Shown here piece after piece: positions 1 through 6,230 of a stretch of DNA of 8,442 nt. The stretch is taken from assembly GCA_030043575.1 (NCBI GenBank), contig JASHXK010000327.1, positions 1-8,442 on the forward strand. Reading direction: 5' to 3'. A program made the position numbers and the translations under genes. The number at the start of each line of letters is the position of its first letter. Within the stretch, counting starts at the first letter, position 1. This DNA comes from Terriglobales bacterium (GTDB taxonomy: Bacteria; Acidobacteriota; Terriglobia; Terriglobales; Acidobacteriaceae). The notes under the pieces were generated by a model, which did not search any database, was not told where the DNA came from, and saw nothing but the letters and a program-made list of their open reading frames with translations.

Positions 1-223
1 CGGAGGTGCGGCCCAGGAGTTTGGCGACGATTTCCTGGCGGCCGGAGACGCCGAGCTCTTCGGCCACGACGCGCAGTCCGCTGTCGGAAATGATGAGGTT
101 GATGGTGGCGACGCGGTCGTCGCGGTCGAGGGCGTCGAGCAGATGCTTGGGCAGGAGGGAGCCACTGGCGCCGGTAATGGCGAGGGTGAGAGTACGCGGT
201 GCTTGGTTAGTTGCAGTAGTCAT
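1..223 (-). CDS. ubiX: UbiX-type flavin prenyltransferase, N-terminal part (cut by window edge)
   Basis: The minus strand from ATG 223-221 reads 74 codons without a stop and runs off the left edge. Near residue 15 it carries the glycine-rich LAITGASGS loop that opens UbiX/Pad1 proteins, followed by LLPKHLLDAL and a strand (TINLIISDSGLRVVAEELG) in the place where UbiX has its 'LVMSKAA' segment. The family transfers a dimethylallyl group to FMN, making the prenylated flavin used by UbiD-type decarboxylases in quinone synthesis or aromatic acid metabolism. The enzyme is soluble. The gene is divergent from the larB-like gene, with 250 bases and an inverted repeat between them. No clear Shine-Dalgarno sequence precedes the ATG. 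A related NAD(P)-binding or flavoprotein decarboxylase (HFCD) member cannot be excluded from 74 residues, but the GASG loop at this distance from the start favours UbiX. Confidence 0.75.
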   Translation of the reverse strand, partial: MTTATNQAPRTLTLAITGASGSLLPKHLLDALDRDDRVATINLIISDSGLRVVAEELGVSGRQEIVAKLLGRTS

Positions 224-235
224 CGCACGATTATG

Positions 236-388
236 GGGTGGAGCACGCCTTGAGGCGTGCATTGATTCCGACGATCCATAGAGTCGGCTTTAGCCGCTGA
301 GGTCACTCACAGCAGATTTACCCTCAGCGGCTGAAGCCGGATTCTAAATCAATACCTCTCAATGCACGCCTGAAGGCGTGCTCCACCC
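236..388. repeat. Nested long inverted repeat (Acidobacteria-type interspersed palindrome)
   Basis: Two 30-base outer arms, 236-265 and 359-388, are inverted copies with 29 of 30 matches. Each arm is itself a hairpin: gcacgcct, a 2-base loop, then aggcgtgc (8-bp stem). Inside them lies a second imperfect inverted pair, 281-302 (cggctttagccgctgagg) and 321-344 (ctcagcggctgaagccgg). The centre (303-320) is unpaired. The whole 153-base unit could form one long cruciform or several small hairpins. It sits between two divergent genes, where promoters rather than terminators are expected. No transposase or clear target duplication is visible. The 'gcacgcctgaaggcgtgctccac' type of sequence is one I recall as dispersed in Acidobacteriota genomes. 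Confidence 0.85.
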
Positions 389-433
389 TCAACGGCCTGC
401 AAAACCCTTCATCCTAACACCTGGTTTTGCGGC

Positions 434-468
434 TCAACTTGAAACTTGAACCTGGAAACTCGAAACTG
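434..468 (+). repeat. Five degenerate tandem heptamers just upstream of larB
   Basis: Five consecutive 7-base units read tcaactt, gaaactt, gaacctg, gaaactc and gaaactg. The array ends 5 bases before the ATG at 474 and fills the place where a Shine-Dalgarno sequence should be; none is recognisable there. It may be a slippage-type minisatellite or a low-complexity, unstructured leader. Confidence 0.7.
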
Positions 469-473
469 ATTCT

Positions 474-1223
474 ATGGATGCCACAGCGTTAAAGAAGCTG
501 TTCGAGCAGGCGAAGCGGGGCAAGCTCTCGCCGGATGAGGCGGTCGAGCGGCTGCGGCATCTGCCATTCGAAGATCTGGGATTCGCCAATGTCGATCATC
601 ATAGAGCGCTGCGGACGGGCATGCCGGAGATCATCTTCGGGCCGGGCAAGACGCCGCAACAACTCGCTGCAATCTTCGCGCGACTGGCTGAGCATGGGCA
701 CAACGTTTTGGCGACTCGCGTTTCAGCCGAGCAGGTTAAGGCGGTGAAGCGGAAGTTTCGCAAGGCCGAATCGCATGAGTTGGCGCGCGCGATTACGCTT
801 ACACGCGATGAGACGATCTATGGCAAAGGTACGATCGTCGTTGTCTCAGCAGGAACCAGCGATGTGCCTGTGGCCGAAGAAGCATTGGTGACCGCGCAGG
901 TGATGGGCAACGAGGTGCAACATGTTTATGATGTCGGCGTGGCGGGAATTCATCGCTTGCTGGCACGGCGCGATGCGCTGACCAAGGCGCGCGTCCTTAT
1001 TGTTTGCGCCGGCATGGAAGGCGCATTGCCGAGCGTGGTGGGAGGGTTAGTCGGCGTGCCGGTAATCGCCGTGCCGACGAGCGTGGGATACGGAGCGTCG
1101 TACCAGGGAATTGCGGCACTGCTGGGGATGCTGAATTCCTGCGCCTCGAATGTGACGGTGGTGAATATTGATAACGGTTTCGGCGCGGGATATGTGGCGT
1201 CGGTGATTAATCGGCTGGAGTGA
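474..1223 (+). CDS. larB: LarB-type nickel-pincer cofactor biosynthesis carboxylase
   Basis: This 249-residue protein has the normal LarB length and layout. An N-terminal helical segment (residues 1-45, 'GKLSPDEAVERL') is followed by VDHHRALRTGMPEIIFGPGKT (40-60). The PurE-like domain comes next: SAGTSDVPVAEEA (125-137), the CAGMEGALPSVVGGL glycine loop (178-192), PVIAVPTSVGYGAS (196-209) and LNSCASNVTVVNIDNGFGAGY (220-240). In Lactiplantibacillus plantarum, LarB carboxylates and hydrolyses nicotinic acid adenine dinucleotide to pyridinium-3,5-biscarboxylate mononucleotide, using a cysteine that corresponds to Cys223 here in NSCA. The product is then sulfurated by LarE and loaded with nickel by LarC, giving the cofactor of lactate racemase and relatives. 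Neither larC nor larE is in the window, so the target enzyme is unknown. The ATG at 474 is preferred because the next in-frame Met (residue 50) lies inside a conserved motif. Older annotation calls this family 'AIR carboxylase'. Confidence 0.92.
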   Translation: MDATALKKLFEQAKRGKLSPDEAVERLRHLPFEDLGFANVDHHRALRTGMPEIIFGPGKTPQQLAAIFARLAEHGHNVLATRVSAEQVKAVKRKFRKAESHELARAITLTRDETIYGKGTIVVVSAGTSDVPVAEEALVTAQVMGNEVQHVYDVGVAGIHRLLARRDALTKARVLIVCAGMEGALPSVVGGLVGVPVIAVPTSVGYGASYQGIAALLGMLNSCASNVTVVNIDNGFGAGYVASVINRLE

Positions 1224-1231
1224 CGGAGTTC

Positions 1232-1304
1232 GATTTACCTCAGCAGCTAAAGCCGATCATCTGAAGAAGGTTGATGCTGCACGCCTGAAGGCGTACTCCA
1301 ACCT
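1232..1304. repeat. Decayed half copy of the 236-388 repeat
   Basis: The stretch gattta, cctcagcagctaaagccga and then gcacgcctgaaggcgtactccaacc follows the order of the right half of the upstream element (315-388) in direct orientation. Scattered substitutions and small indels separate them. The 'gcacgcctgaaggcgt' hairpin core is kept but one stem end is mutated (gtac for gtgc). It lies 8 bases past the larB stop, where it could fold in the 3' untranslated region. No T-run follows, so it is not a classical terminator. Confidence 0.75.
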
Positions 1305-1398
1305 TTCACTCACTGGTTAAAGTTGATGCTCGTCAGTCGGCGTCCCGCAACCTTGGAACTGTTACGCGGTTATACTTCCTGAGTAGTCGTGGTCACCG

Positions 1399-2529
1399 AT
1401 GAAGTTCCGAATCGCCCAGTCAATAACGTTGTGTGTGGTTTCATTTTTTGCGCTAAGCATTTCTGCGTGCGCCTATAGCCCTTTTGCCACCGAGACCACG
1501 AGCAGCCTCAATGTCTCCGTCAGCGGCGACAAGTGGGTTGATACCGGCATGGACGTGCAGGCCGGCGACAAGCTGCACATCACCGCTACGGGCAGCGTGA
1601 CGATGGGCAATAACGCCGGGATCACGGCCGACGGTGCCGCGCGCGGATGGACGGACACACTGCGCGCGCTGAGGGTTCCGAGTGCGGGGCGGGGAGCGCT
1701 TGTGGGTCGCGTGGGCGATAGCAATGCGGCGACGCCGTTTTTTATTGGAGCGAACGGGACGGTGCTCGCACCGATTGCCGGGCGGTTGTATCTTGCTATA
1801 AATACCGACTCGCTGCAGACTCCAGATGGTAAGTACGAAGTTCAAATCGATCGTATCGCTTCGAGTACGGCGACGGCGAGCGGGGCGGCGGCGAGCCAGA
1901 GCAGGTACGATTTTCAACCGTTGTTTGCCGAGCTGGATGCGAAGCTGCCGTATCGCGTCGCCGATCGCCCGCAGGGAGGCAATCAGGGTGACCTGGTGAA
2001 CTTTGTGTTGGTGGGCACGCAGGCGCAGGTGACCAATGCATTGAAAGCTGCAGGATGGATTGCAGCCGATAAGACCGACAAGGAAGCGGTGGTGAGCGCG
2101 CTGCTGGCCACGCTGCAGAAGAATGTTTACGTCGCGGTGCCAATGAGCGTTCTGTATCTGTTCGGGCGGCCGCAGGATTTTGGCTATGAGCGCGCGGAAG
2201 CGGTGATGGTGGCGACGCAGCGCAATCACTTCCGCATCTGGCAGACGCCGTTTGGAGGTCCGCGGAATCAGGTGCTTTGGGCAGGAGCGGGGACGCACGA
2301 CGTCGGCATCGAGCGCGATCAGCGTTCGCCGGATGCAATCACGCACAAGATCGACCAGGACGTGGACAACGAGCGCGACTTCATCGGCGCAACCCTGCAA
2401 CAGGCTGGACAGGTAGAAGCCATGGCGTACATGACGCGGTCGCATCCCATCAAGTCGGCGAAGATGGCAACCGGCGGGAATATTCAGTCCGACGGGCGAG
2501 TGCTGGTAATTGTATTAAAGAAACAGTGA
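1399..2529 (+). CDS. Secreted lipoprotein with LecA-like lectin domain and LssY C-terminal domain
   Basis: This 376-residue protein begins with a signal peptide: MKFR, a hydrophobic stretch (residues 9-21), then the lipobox ISAC with Cys24. An ACA/YS signal peptidase I site is the alternative. Residues about 37-152 look like a LecA/PA-IL-type beta-sandwich: 'W.DTGMDVQAGDKLHITATG', 'ADG', 'GALVGRVGDS' and 'IAGRLYLAINTD' are the usual landmarks of this galactose-binding family. A low-complexity Ala/Ser/Thr linker (154-168) follows. Residues about 180-345 match the LssY_C pattern: 'LVGTQAQVTNALKAAGW', 'LYLFGRPQDFGYERA', 'RNHFRIW', 'GAGTHDVGIE' and 'THKIDQDVDNERDFI'. LssY_C was named from a Legionella secretion-system protein and its activity is not established. 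I infer a periplasmic or outer-membrane protein that recognises a sugar or envelope component. No good Shine-Dalgarno sequence is seen. The gene stands alone and converges on the SPFH gene, 44 bases away. Confidence 0.82.
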   Translation: MKFRIAQSITLCVVSFFALSISACAYSPFATETTSSLNVSVSGDKWVDTGMDVQAGDKLHITATGSVTMGNNAGITADGAARGWTDTLRALRVPSAGRGALVGRVGDSNAATPFFIGANGTVLAPIAGRLYLAINTDSLQTPDGKYEVQIDRIASSTATASGAAASQSRYDFQPLFAELDAKLPYRVADRPQGGNQGDLVNFVLVGTQAQVTNALKAAGWIAADKTDKEAVVSALLATLQKNVYVAVPMSVLYLFGRPQDFGYERAEAVMVATQRNHFRIWQTPFGGPRNQVLWAGAGTHDVGIERDQRSPDAITHKIDQDVDNERDFIGATLQQAGQVEAMAYMTRSHPIKSAKMATGGNIQSDGRVLVIVLKKQ

Positions 2530-2573
2530 GCGCGTGCCGGCTGTCGGTTGTCATCCTGACCGCGCCAGAGTTC

Positions 2574-3569
2574 CTACGCGCTGTCGCTCCCGTCCGATCC
2601 GGCGGCAGCGGCTTGGGCATGCTCCCCCGCGCCATCGCTGGGCAATTCCTCAACTCGTCCGGCTATGCCGCCCGCGATCATCGTTGCCGTAAGCCGCTGG
2701 TACACCTCGTCCACCGATCCCGGTGAGTGATTCATGAAAATCGTGTTGCTATGCGATCTGCCGGCAACCTCTTTCAAGGTGTCGAAATAATTGGTAATGA
2801 CGACGAACTTCAGGATCTCGGTGGAGTCGACTCCCTTAAACTTGTCCTTGAAGTCTTCCACCGATTTCGCTAGTCCGTCGACAATTGCAGCGCGCTGTCC
2901 TGCGATGCCTTTGCCCAGCAGGATGTCGCGCTCCATCTGCGCCTCGGCCTCTTTGACCACGATGATCTTGTCCGCTTCGCCCTTGGCCTTAGCAGCTTCC
3001 TGATCGCGCCGCGCCGCATTGATGTTGTCCATGGCCTGGCGGACATTGTCCGGGGGCGTGATCTTGGTGACCTGCACTTTCTGCACGCCCCGGCCAAACT
3101 GCTCCATGGGGCCGTCGAGCGCGGTTTTGATGAAGTCGGCAATCGCGACCTGGCTGGTGAACACCTCGTCGAAATCCATGCTGGGAACGTGCCCCAGGAT
3201 CGCATTGGCCACATAGGATTGGATCTGTACCCCCGGGTTGTAGAGCTTGTAGTAGGCGTTGCGGATGTGGTCTTCCGTGTCTTCCATCACGTAGAGCTGA
3301 ATGGAAACGAAGATGGTGACGAAGACGTTGTCCTTGGTCTTGGTCTCCACCTGGGTTTCGAACTGTTGGAGCTGGGTGTTGATTCTCCGCACCGCATCGA
3401 TGATGGGGACTTTGAATTGCAGTCCGCGGCCGGTAACCCGCAGGAAGCGAGAGTAGCGCTCGATGAGTGCGCGCTCGGTCTGGCTCACCGTGAACAGGGA
3501 GCCGAATAACACGATCAGAAAGAACAAGACCACCACGACTAGCAGTCCGACGAGTGGCACCGTGTCCAT
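2574..3569 (-). CDS. Membrane-anchored SPFH/band 7 protein, HIR-like
   Basis: This is a 331-residue protein. A single N-terminal membrane helix (residues 4-25) leads into an SPFH domain: 'FTVSQTERALIERYSRFLRVTGRGLQFKVPIIDAV' (26-60) and 'ETKTKDNVFVTIFVSIQLYV' (75-94). Next comes 'YYKLYNPGVQIQSYVANAILGHVPSMDFDEVF' (106-137). A charged Ala/Glu-rich coiled coil (about 184-215) and 'GIAGQRAAIVDGL' (221-233) follow. The wording 'KDNVFV...A.YKL.NP..QIQ...IAGQRAAIVDGL' is closest to the hypersensitive-induced-reaction (HIR) subfamily rather than HflK/C or QmcA. Such proteins form large rings that organise membrane microdomains. The tail is a low-complexity Ala/Gly/Ser/Asp stretch. The start is set by a strong GGGAGGAG just before ATG 3569-3567. 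The same frame stays open upstream to 3767, but the added 66 residues precede the membrane helix and look non-coding. No NfeD-type protease partner is adjacent. Confidence 0.88.
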   Translation of the reverse strand: MDTVPLVGLLVVVVLFFLIVLFGSLFTVSQTERALIERYSRFLRVTGRGLQFKVPIIDAVRRINTQLQQFETQVETKTKDNVFVTIFVSIQLYVMEDTEDHIRNAYYKLYNPGVQIQSYVANAILGHVPSMDFDEVFTSQVAIADFIKTALDGPMEQFGRGVQKVQVTKITPPDNVRQAMDNINAARRDQEAAKAKGEADKIIVVKEAEAQMERDILLGKGIAGQRAAIVDGLAKSVEDFKDKFKGVDSTEILKFVVITNYFDTLKEVAGRSHSNTIFMNHSPGSVDEVYQRLTATMIAGGIAGRVEELPSDGAGEHAQAAAAGSDGSDSA

Positions 3570-3571
3570 GT

Positions 3572-3579
3572 CTCCTCCC
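3572..3579 (-). promoter_or_regulatory. Shine-Dalgarno sequence of the SPFH gene
   Basis: On the minus strand GGGAGGAG ends 2 bases before the ATG at 3569; its GGAGG core has a 4-base spacer. It decides the start against the upstream open frame. Confidence 0.8.
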
Positions 3580-3669
3580 AATTGCTCCCGACCATCGCCG
3601 GGGATGCATGACGCCGCTTTCTCAGCGCACGTGAGCTCGATGGCGGACGTTACTGGAGCTGCGCCTTGC

Positions 3670-3698
3670 AGTTTCTGCCCCGAAACATCGGCTGTCAA
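3670..3698 (-). promoter_or_regulatory. Candidate sigma70-type promoter for the SPFH gene
   Basis: On the minus strand a perfect TTGACA (3698-3693) is followed after 17 bases by GAAACT (3675-3670), which matches only 3 of 6 positions of a -10 box. The implied leader would be about 95 bases. The position in a 298-base gap between two divergent genes is right, but the -10 is weak. Confidence 0.3.
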
Positions 3699-3856
3699 TT
3701 CAAAACCGCTCTTACGGAACAATTCTGCTCTTCCGGGAGCACGCGGGTGTTGCGGTCCCTCTCCCAACCTCTGTCGTCACGAGCCGGGAACCAAACCGCC
3801 CGCTCCCACGTAACGCATTCGTGATCGCTAGCCTCCGCACCCAACGCAAGTGCGGC

Positions 3857-3863
3857 GAGGAGG
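3857..3863 (+). promoter_or_regulatory. Shine-Dalgarno sequence of the 3868 gene
   Basis: GAGGAGG ends 4 bases before ATG 3868. It selects that ATG over the in-frame GTG at 3850, which lies upstream of the Shine-Dalgarno sequence. Confidence 0.8.
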
Positions 3864-3867
3864 TTTC

Positions 3868-4632
3868 ATGGCAAAACGTCTTACAGCGGTTCTCGGTATC
3901 GTTCTGATCTCGTTGTTGGCCGTAATGATGGCGCAGCAGTTTCCGCTGTGGGAACACTTGCTGCAGTACTACGGCGGTAAGAGCGACCAGACGCCCGTGC
4001 CTTCGATGATCATGGGCAATCACATGCAGATGTCACTCAAAGCTGCGCTGCAGCCGGGCGATGAGCAACGCGCGCAGGACATTCTGGCGGCTGCGCGAAG
4101 AGTCCTGGTGCAGTATGCCGATGTGAACAAGGCTCAGGACGACGGTTACAAGCGTTTTGGTCACGCTGATCGTGTAGGCGATGAGGTTCACTATACGAAC
4201 TATCGTTATGGCCGGCAGGCGGAGCGGCACGTGAACTACGACCATCCCACGTCGATCCTCTACAAGCGCACGGAGCAGGGTATGCAGGCGGTGGGCGTAA
4301 TGTACACCGCGCCCCAGGACGCTACCCCGCAAGAGTTGAACGCTATTGCACCGCTCAGCATCGCCACCTGGCACCGGCATGTCGACTTCTGCGGCGGGCC
4401 ACGAACCCTGCCTTTCGATGAGCAATTCGGCCCGCACACGCAGTTTGGAATGCAAGGCAGTATCCACACGGAAGCGGCATGCAGCGCGGCCCACGGGCTA
4501 TGGATTCCCGTGGTCTTCGGCTGGATGACTCATGTCTATCCCAACGCGCCGAATCCCAGCGAGATCTGGGGCGGGATGGACATGCACATGGACGCCAACA
4601 CCGATGGCAGCGAGATGAAGATGAAGATGTAA
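3868..4632 (+). CDS. Unrecognised membrane-anchored His/Met-rich protein, possible metal binder
   Basis: This is a 254-residue protein that I do not recognise. MAKR plus a hydrophobic helix (residues 5-22) and AQQ form a signal peptide or anchor, so the rest is probably periplasmic. Two Met/His clusters stand out: MIMGNHMQM (47-55) and a C-terminal tail with GMDMHMD (236-242) and EMKMKM (249-254). The core has many aromatics and histidines, including HYTNYRYG (108-115), WHRHVDFCGG (168-177), a Cys at 205 in TEAACSAAHG, and LWIPVVFGWMTHVYPN (211-226). Cys175 and Cys205 could form a disulfide. Such Met/His tails are typical of periplasmic copper-handling proteins, so a copper or other metal role is inferred from composition only. 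The gene has its own ribosome site and no co-directional neighbour nearby, so it looks monocistronic. It converges on the minus-strand phosphatase operon 30 bases away. Confidence 0.8.
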   Translation: MAKRLTAVLGIVLISLLAVMMAQQFPLWEHLLQYYGGKSDQTPVPSMIMGNHMQMSLKAALQPGDEQRAQDILAAARRVLVQYADVNKAQDDGYKRFGHADRVGDEVHYTNYRYGRQAERHVNYDHPTSILYKRTEQGMQAVGVMYTAPQDATPQELNAIAPLSIATWHRHVDFCGGPRTLPFDEQFGPHTQFGMQGSIHTEAACSAAHGLWIPVVFGWMTHVYPNAPNPSEIWGGMDMHMDANTDGSEMKMKM

Positions 4633-4662
4633 CTCGCGCCCCAGGCTTGAGCTTCGTTTGGG

Positions 4663-5160
4663 CTAATCTTCCTGCTGCAGGAACACGTGATCAATCATCT
4701 CGCGCATGAAGTGGCCGCCATTGGCGCCGGCGCTCGCGGCGAGGACTTGTAGAAACGCCGCGTAGACCTGTCCCCGAGTGTGCGGCCAGCGCACTACGAA
4801 GTGATAGTAAGCCAGCATGATGGGCACGCCGACCCAGACCAGCAGCAGCCATCGCCAGGGGCGATGCTTCTTCCACACGCCCATCAGCATGCTGAATCCC
4901 ACCACACAGAGCGCGGTGAGCAACGGATCATCGACTTTCTGATTGACCCATCCTGAGAACAGGCCGAACGCGATCGCCACGAGGTAGACAAAAGAGCTGG
5001 TCCGCGGCAGAGGCTTTGATTGCGGCGATGCAGCCGGAAGACTCGACTTCGTGATCTGCGGTGATGGCTGGGCGGGAGACGGCAAGACAGTCGAGTTTAG
5101 CAGACTGACGTCGACTGGTTGCGGGGTCTCGCATCGTTCGGAAACCCACAAGATTTTCAC
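4663..5160 (-). CDS. Small three-helix membrane protein coupled to the PP2C gene
   Basis: This is a 165-residue hypothetical protein. Residues 1-55 are Pro/Ser-rich and probably disordered. Three hydrophobic segments follow at about 57-72, 80-96 and 103-121, with the charged loop KKHRPWRW between the second and third. A soluble C-terminal tail (125-165) ends in EMIDHVFLQQED. It starts with GTG 5160-5158, which overlaps the stop of the upstream phosphatase gene by four bases (GTGA), a typical translational-coupling arrangement. No ATG exists near the N-terminus, so the exact start is uncertain, but the membrane part is firm. Co-translation suggests work in the same process as the phosphatase, perhaps as a membrane partner or regulator; that is inference. 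I do not recognise the family. Confidence 0.75.
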   Translation of the reverse strand: MKILWVSERCETPQPVDVSLLNSTVLPSPAQPSPQITKSSLPAASPQSKPLPRTSSFVYLVAIAFGLFSGWVNQKVDDPLLTALCVVGFSMLMGVWKKHRPWRWLLLVWVGVPIMLAYYHFVVRWPHTRGQVYAAFLQVLAASAGANGGHFMREMIDHVFLQQED

Positions 5161-5969
5161 ACTTTACTGGCGCCGACATTTGCGCCATTTCCCGCATCCG
5201 GCACCGCCGCGCCATTGCGTATGCGGATCAACACGCAGGTCGAGTTGTCCTCGCCACCGCCTTCGTTGGCCGCGTCAATCAGGGTGTCGCAGGCGGCCTG
5301 CAATGAGGGCAGGTCGAGCAGAATATTGCGGATCTCGGTGTCATCGACGTGCCGCAGCACGCCATCGGTGGTGAGTAGAAGAATGTCGCCGTCCTGCGCC
5401 GGAAACTCGCCCAGATCGGGCAGCGTGCTCTCATCGGTGCCCAGCGCGCGCGTGATGATGTTTTGCGCGGACGAATGCCTGGCCTGTTCCATGGTGATCA
5501 TGCCGCGGCGCACCTGCTCCATCACCAGCGAGTGATCTTCCGTCAGCTGTAGCAACTGACCTTCACGGAAGAGATAAATCCGGCTGTCGCCCACATTGGC
5601 AATGCTGAAAACGCCGTCCGCAAAGCGCGCCGCGACCAGCGTGGTGCCCATCCCGGAAGTGTTCTTGTGCTCGTCGGCGTAGGCCAGAATCGCGTCGTTG
5701 GCCTTCTTCACTGCCTCGGCCAGCAGCCGTGCGCCCAGCGGAGCATCCTGCAGGTAGATGCTGTCGTCCACGCTCGGTTTGCGCTCGCGGAAAAATCCCA
5801 GCACGCTGTCCACAGCGATGTGACTGGCGATCTCGCCCGCGGCATGACCGCCCATGCCGTCGCAAACTACAAAGACACCAATCCCTTCGTCGTATCCGAA
5901 GTGATCTTCATTGGATGGGCGCACACGGCCGACATCGGTGCGGCCCACCACTTCCAGCGTGAGTGACAT
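5157..5969 (-). CDS. PP2C-family Ser/Thr protein phosphatase (PrpC/Stp-like)
   Basis: This 270-residue protein has the full set of bacterial PP2C motifs in order: RPSNED (17-22), VVCDGMGGHAAGE (34-46), SGMGTT (105-110), NVGDSRIYLF (125-134), TEDHSLVMEQ (143-152), NIITRALG (170-177), LLTTDGVL (198-205) and GGGEDNST (237-244). Asp22, Asp37, Asp202 and Asp241 are the expected Mn/Mg ligands. The flap region ('GMITMEQARHSS', 156-167) is present. The enzyme is cytosolic and removes phosphate from Ser/Thr of proteins, usually opposing a Hanks-type kinase; no kinase lies in the window. The Pro/Gly/Ala tail after 252 is outside the fold. The ATG at 5969 is preceded only by a distant AAGAAGG. It is the first gene of a two-gene minus-strand unit. 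Confidence 0.94.
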   Translation of the reverse strand: MSLTLEVVGRTDVGRVRPSNEDHFGYDEGIGVFVVCDGMGGHAAGEIASHIAVDSVLGFFRERKPSVDDSIYLQDAPLGARLLAEAVKKANDAILAYADEHKNTSGMGTTLVAARFADGVFSIANVGDSRIYLFREGQLLQLTEDHSLVMEQVRRGMITMEQARHSSAQNIITRALGTDESTLPDLGEFPAQDGDILLLTTDGVLRHVDDTEIRNILLDLPSLQAACDTLIDAANEGGGEDNSTCVLIRIRNGAAVPDAGNGANVGASKV

Positions 5970-6230
5970 TCGGGCAACAGTTTACCTTCTTTGGTCGAAA
6001 GCGTGCGAGTACGAAAGTGCCAGTCGCATGAAGGTGATTCATACAGCGCAAGAAATGGTAGCTGTTCCCAAAGGGCAAATCAGCCCGTTGGCTGCTGCCG
6101 ATGGCTCTTCGGCCGTCCCCAGAGGCATATAGTCTTAATCAAATCAGCAAGTCCTGGTTCCCTGATTCCGGGCCTGCGAATCGCTCCTCAGCCCTACGGA
6201 ATCTAACCAAACAGCTAGAATAGGACAACG
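5970..6230. other. Intergenic region between the PP2C and cysteine desulfurase genes
   Basis: These 261 bases separate two divergent genes and hold no gene I can support. On the plus strand two small hairpins lie side by side: 6081-6094 (cagcc/ggctg, 4-base loop) and 6100-6117 (gatggc/gccgtc, one G-T pair, 6-base loop). A competing gggc/gccc pair (6073-6076 with 6083-6086) overlaps the first, so the leader could switch between folds. Neither hairpin has a T-run. AGGA at 6222-6225 is a modest Shine-Dalgarno sequence for the ATG at 6231. TAGAAT (6216-6221) resembles a -10 box but has no -35 partner. Confidence 0.4.

Noticed and set aside
1353..1376. TTGGAA and TATACT as a promoter for the lipoprotein gene
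   Set aside because: The spacer is only 12 bases, far from the 16-18 needed; TATACT alone is not enough.
1453..2445. Long open frame (330 codons) on the minus strand opposite the LecA/LssY gene
   Set aside because: It is Arg/His-rich without recognisable domains, while the plus-strand frame has a signal peptide and two known domain patterns. It is a GC-rich shadow.
2530..2573. Terminator between the convergent lipoprotein and SPFH genes
   Set aside because: Only a 4-bp gtca/tgac stem is present and there is no T-run.
3570..3767. Upstream extension of the SPFH gene by 66 codons
   Set aside because: A strong Shine-Dalgarno sequence sits at the internal ATG 3569 directly before the membrane helix, and the extra residues are unlike any SPFH N-terminus.
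4633..4662. Terminator between the convergent 3868 and 4663 genes
   Set aside because: A gccc/gggc pairing exists but the stem is short and interrupted, with no T-run on either strand.
6028..6132. 34-residue frame starting MKVIHTAQEM, resembling the first residues of pantothenate synthetase (PanC)
   Set aside because: The likeness covers only about 10-12 residues, there is no ribosome site, and the VPTMG motif expected next is absent in all frames, so it is probably chance.
6145..6180. tRNA-like T-arm (ggttccctgattcc) before the desulfurase
   Set aside because: The loop is too long, the TTCGA core is missing, and no acceptor or anticodon stem can be drawn.
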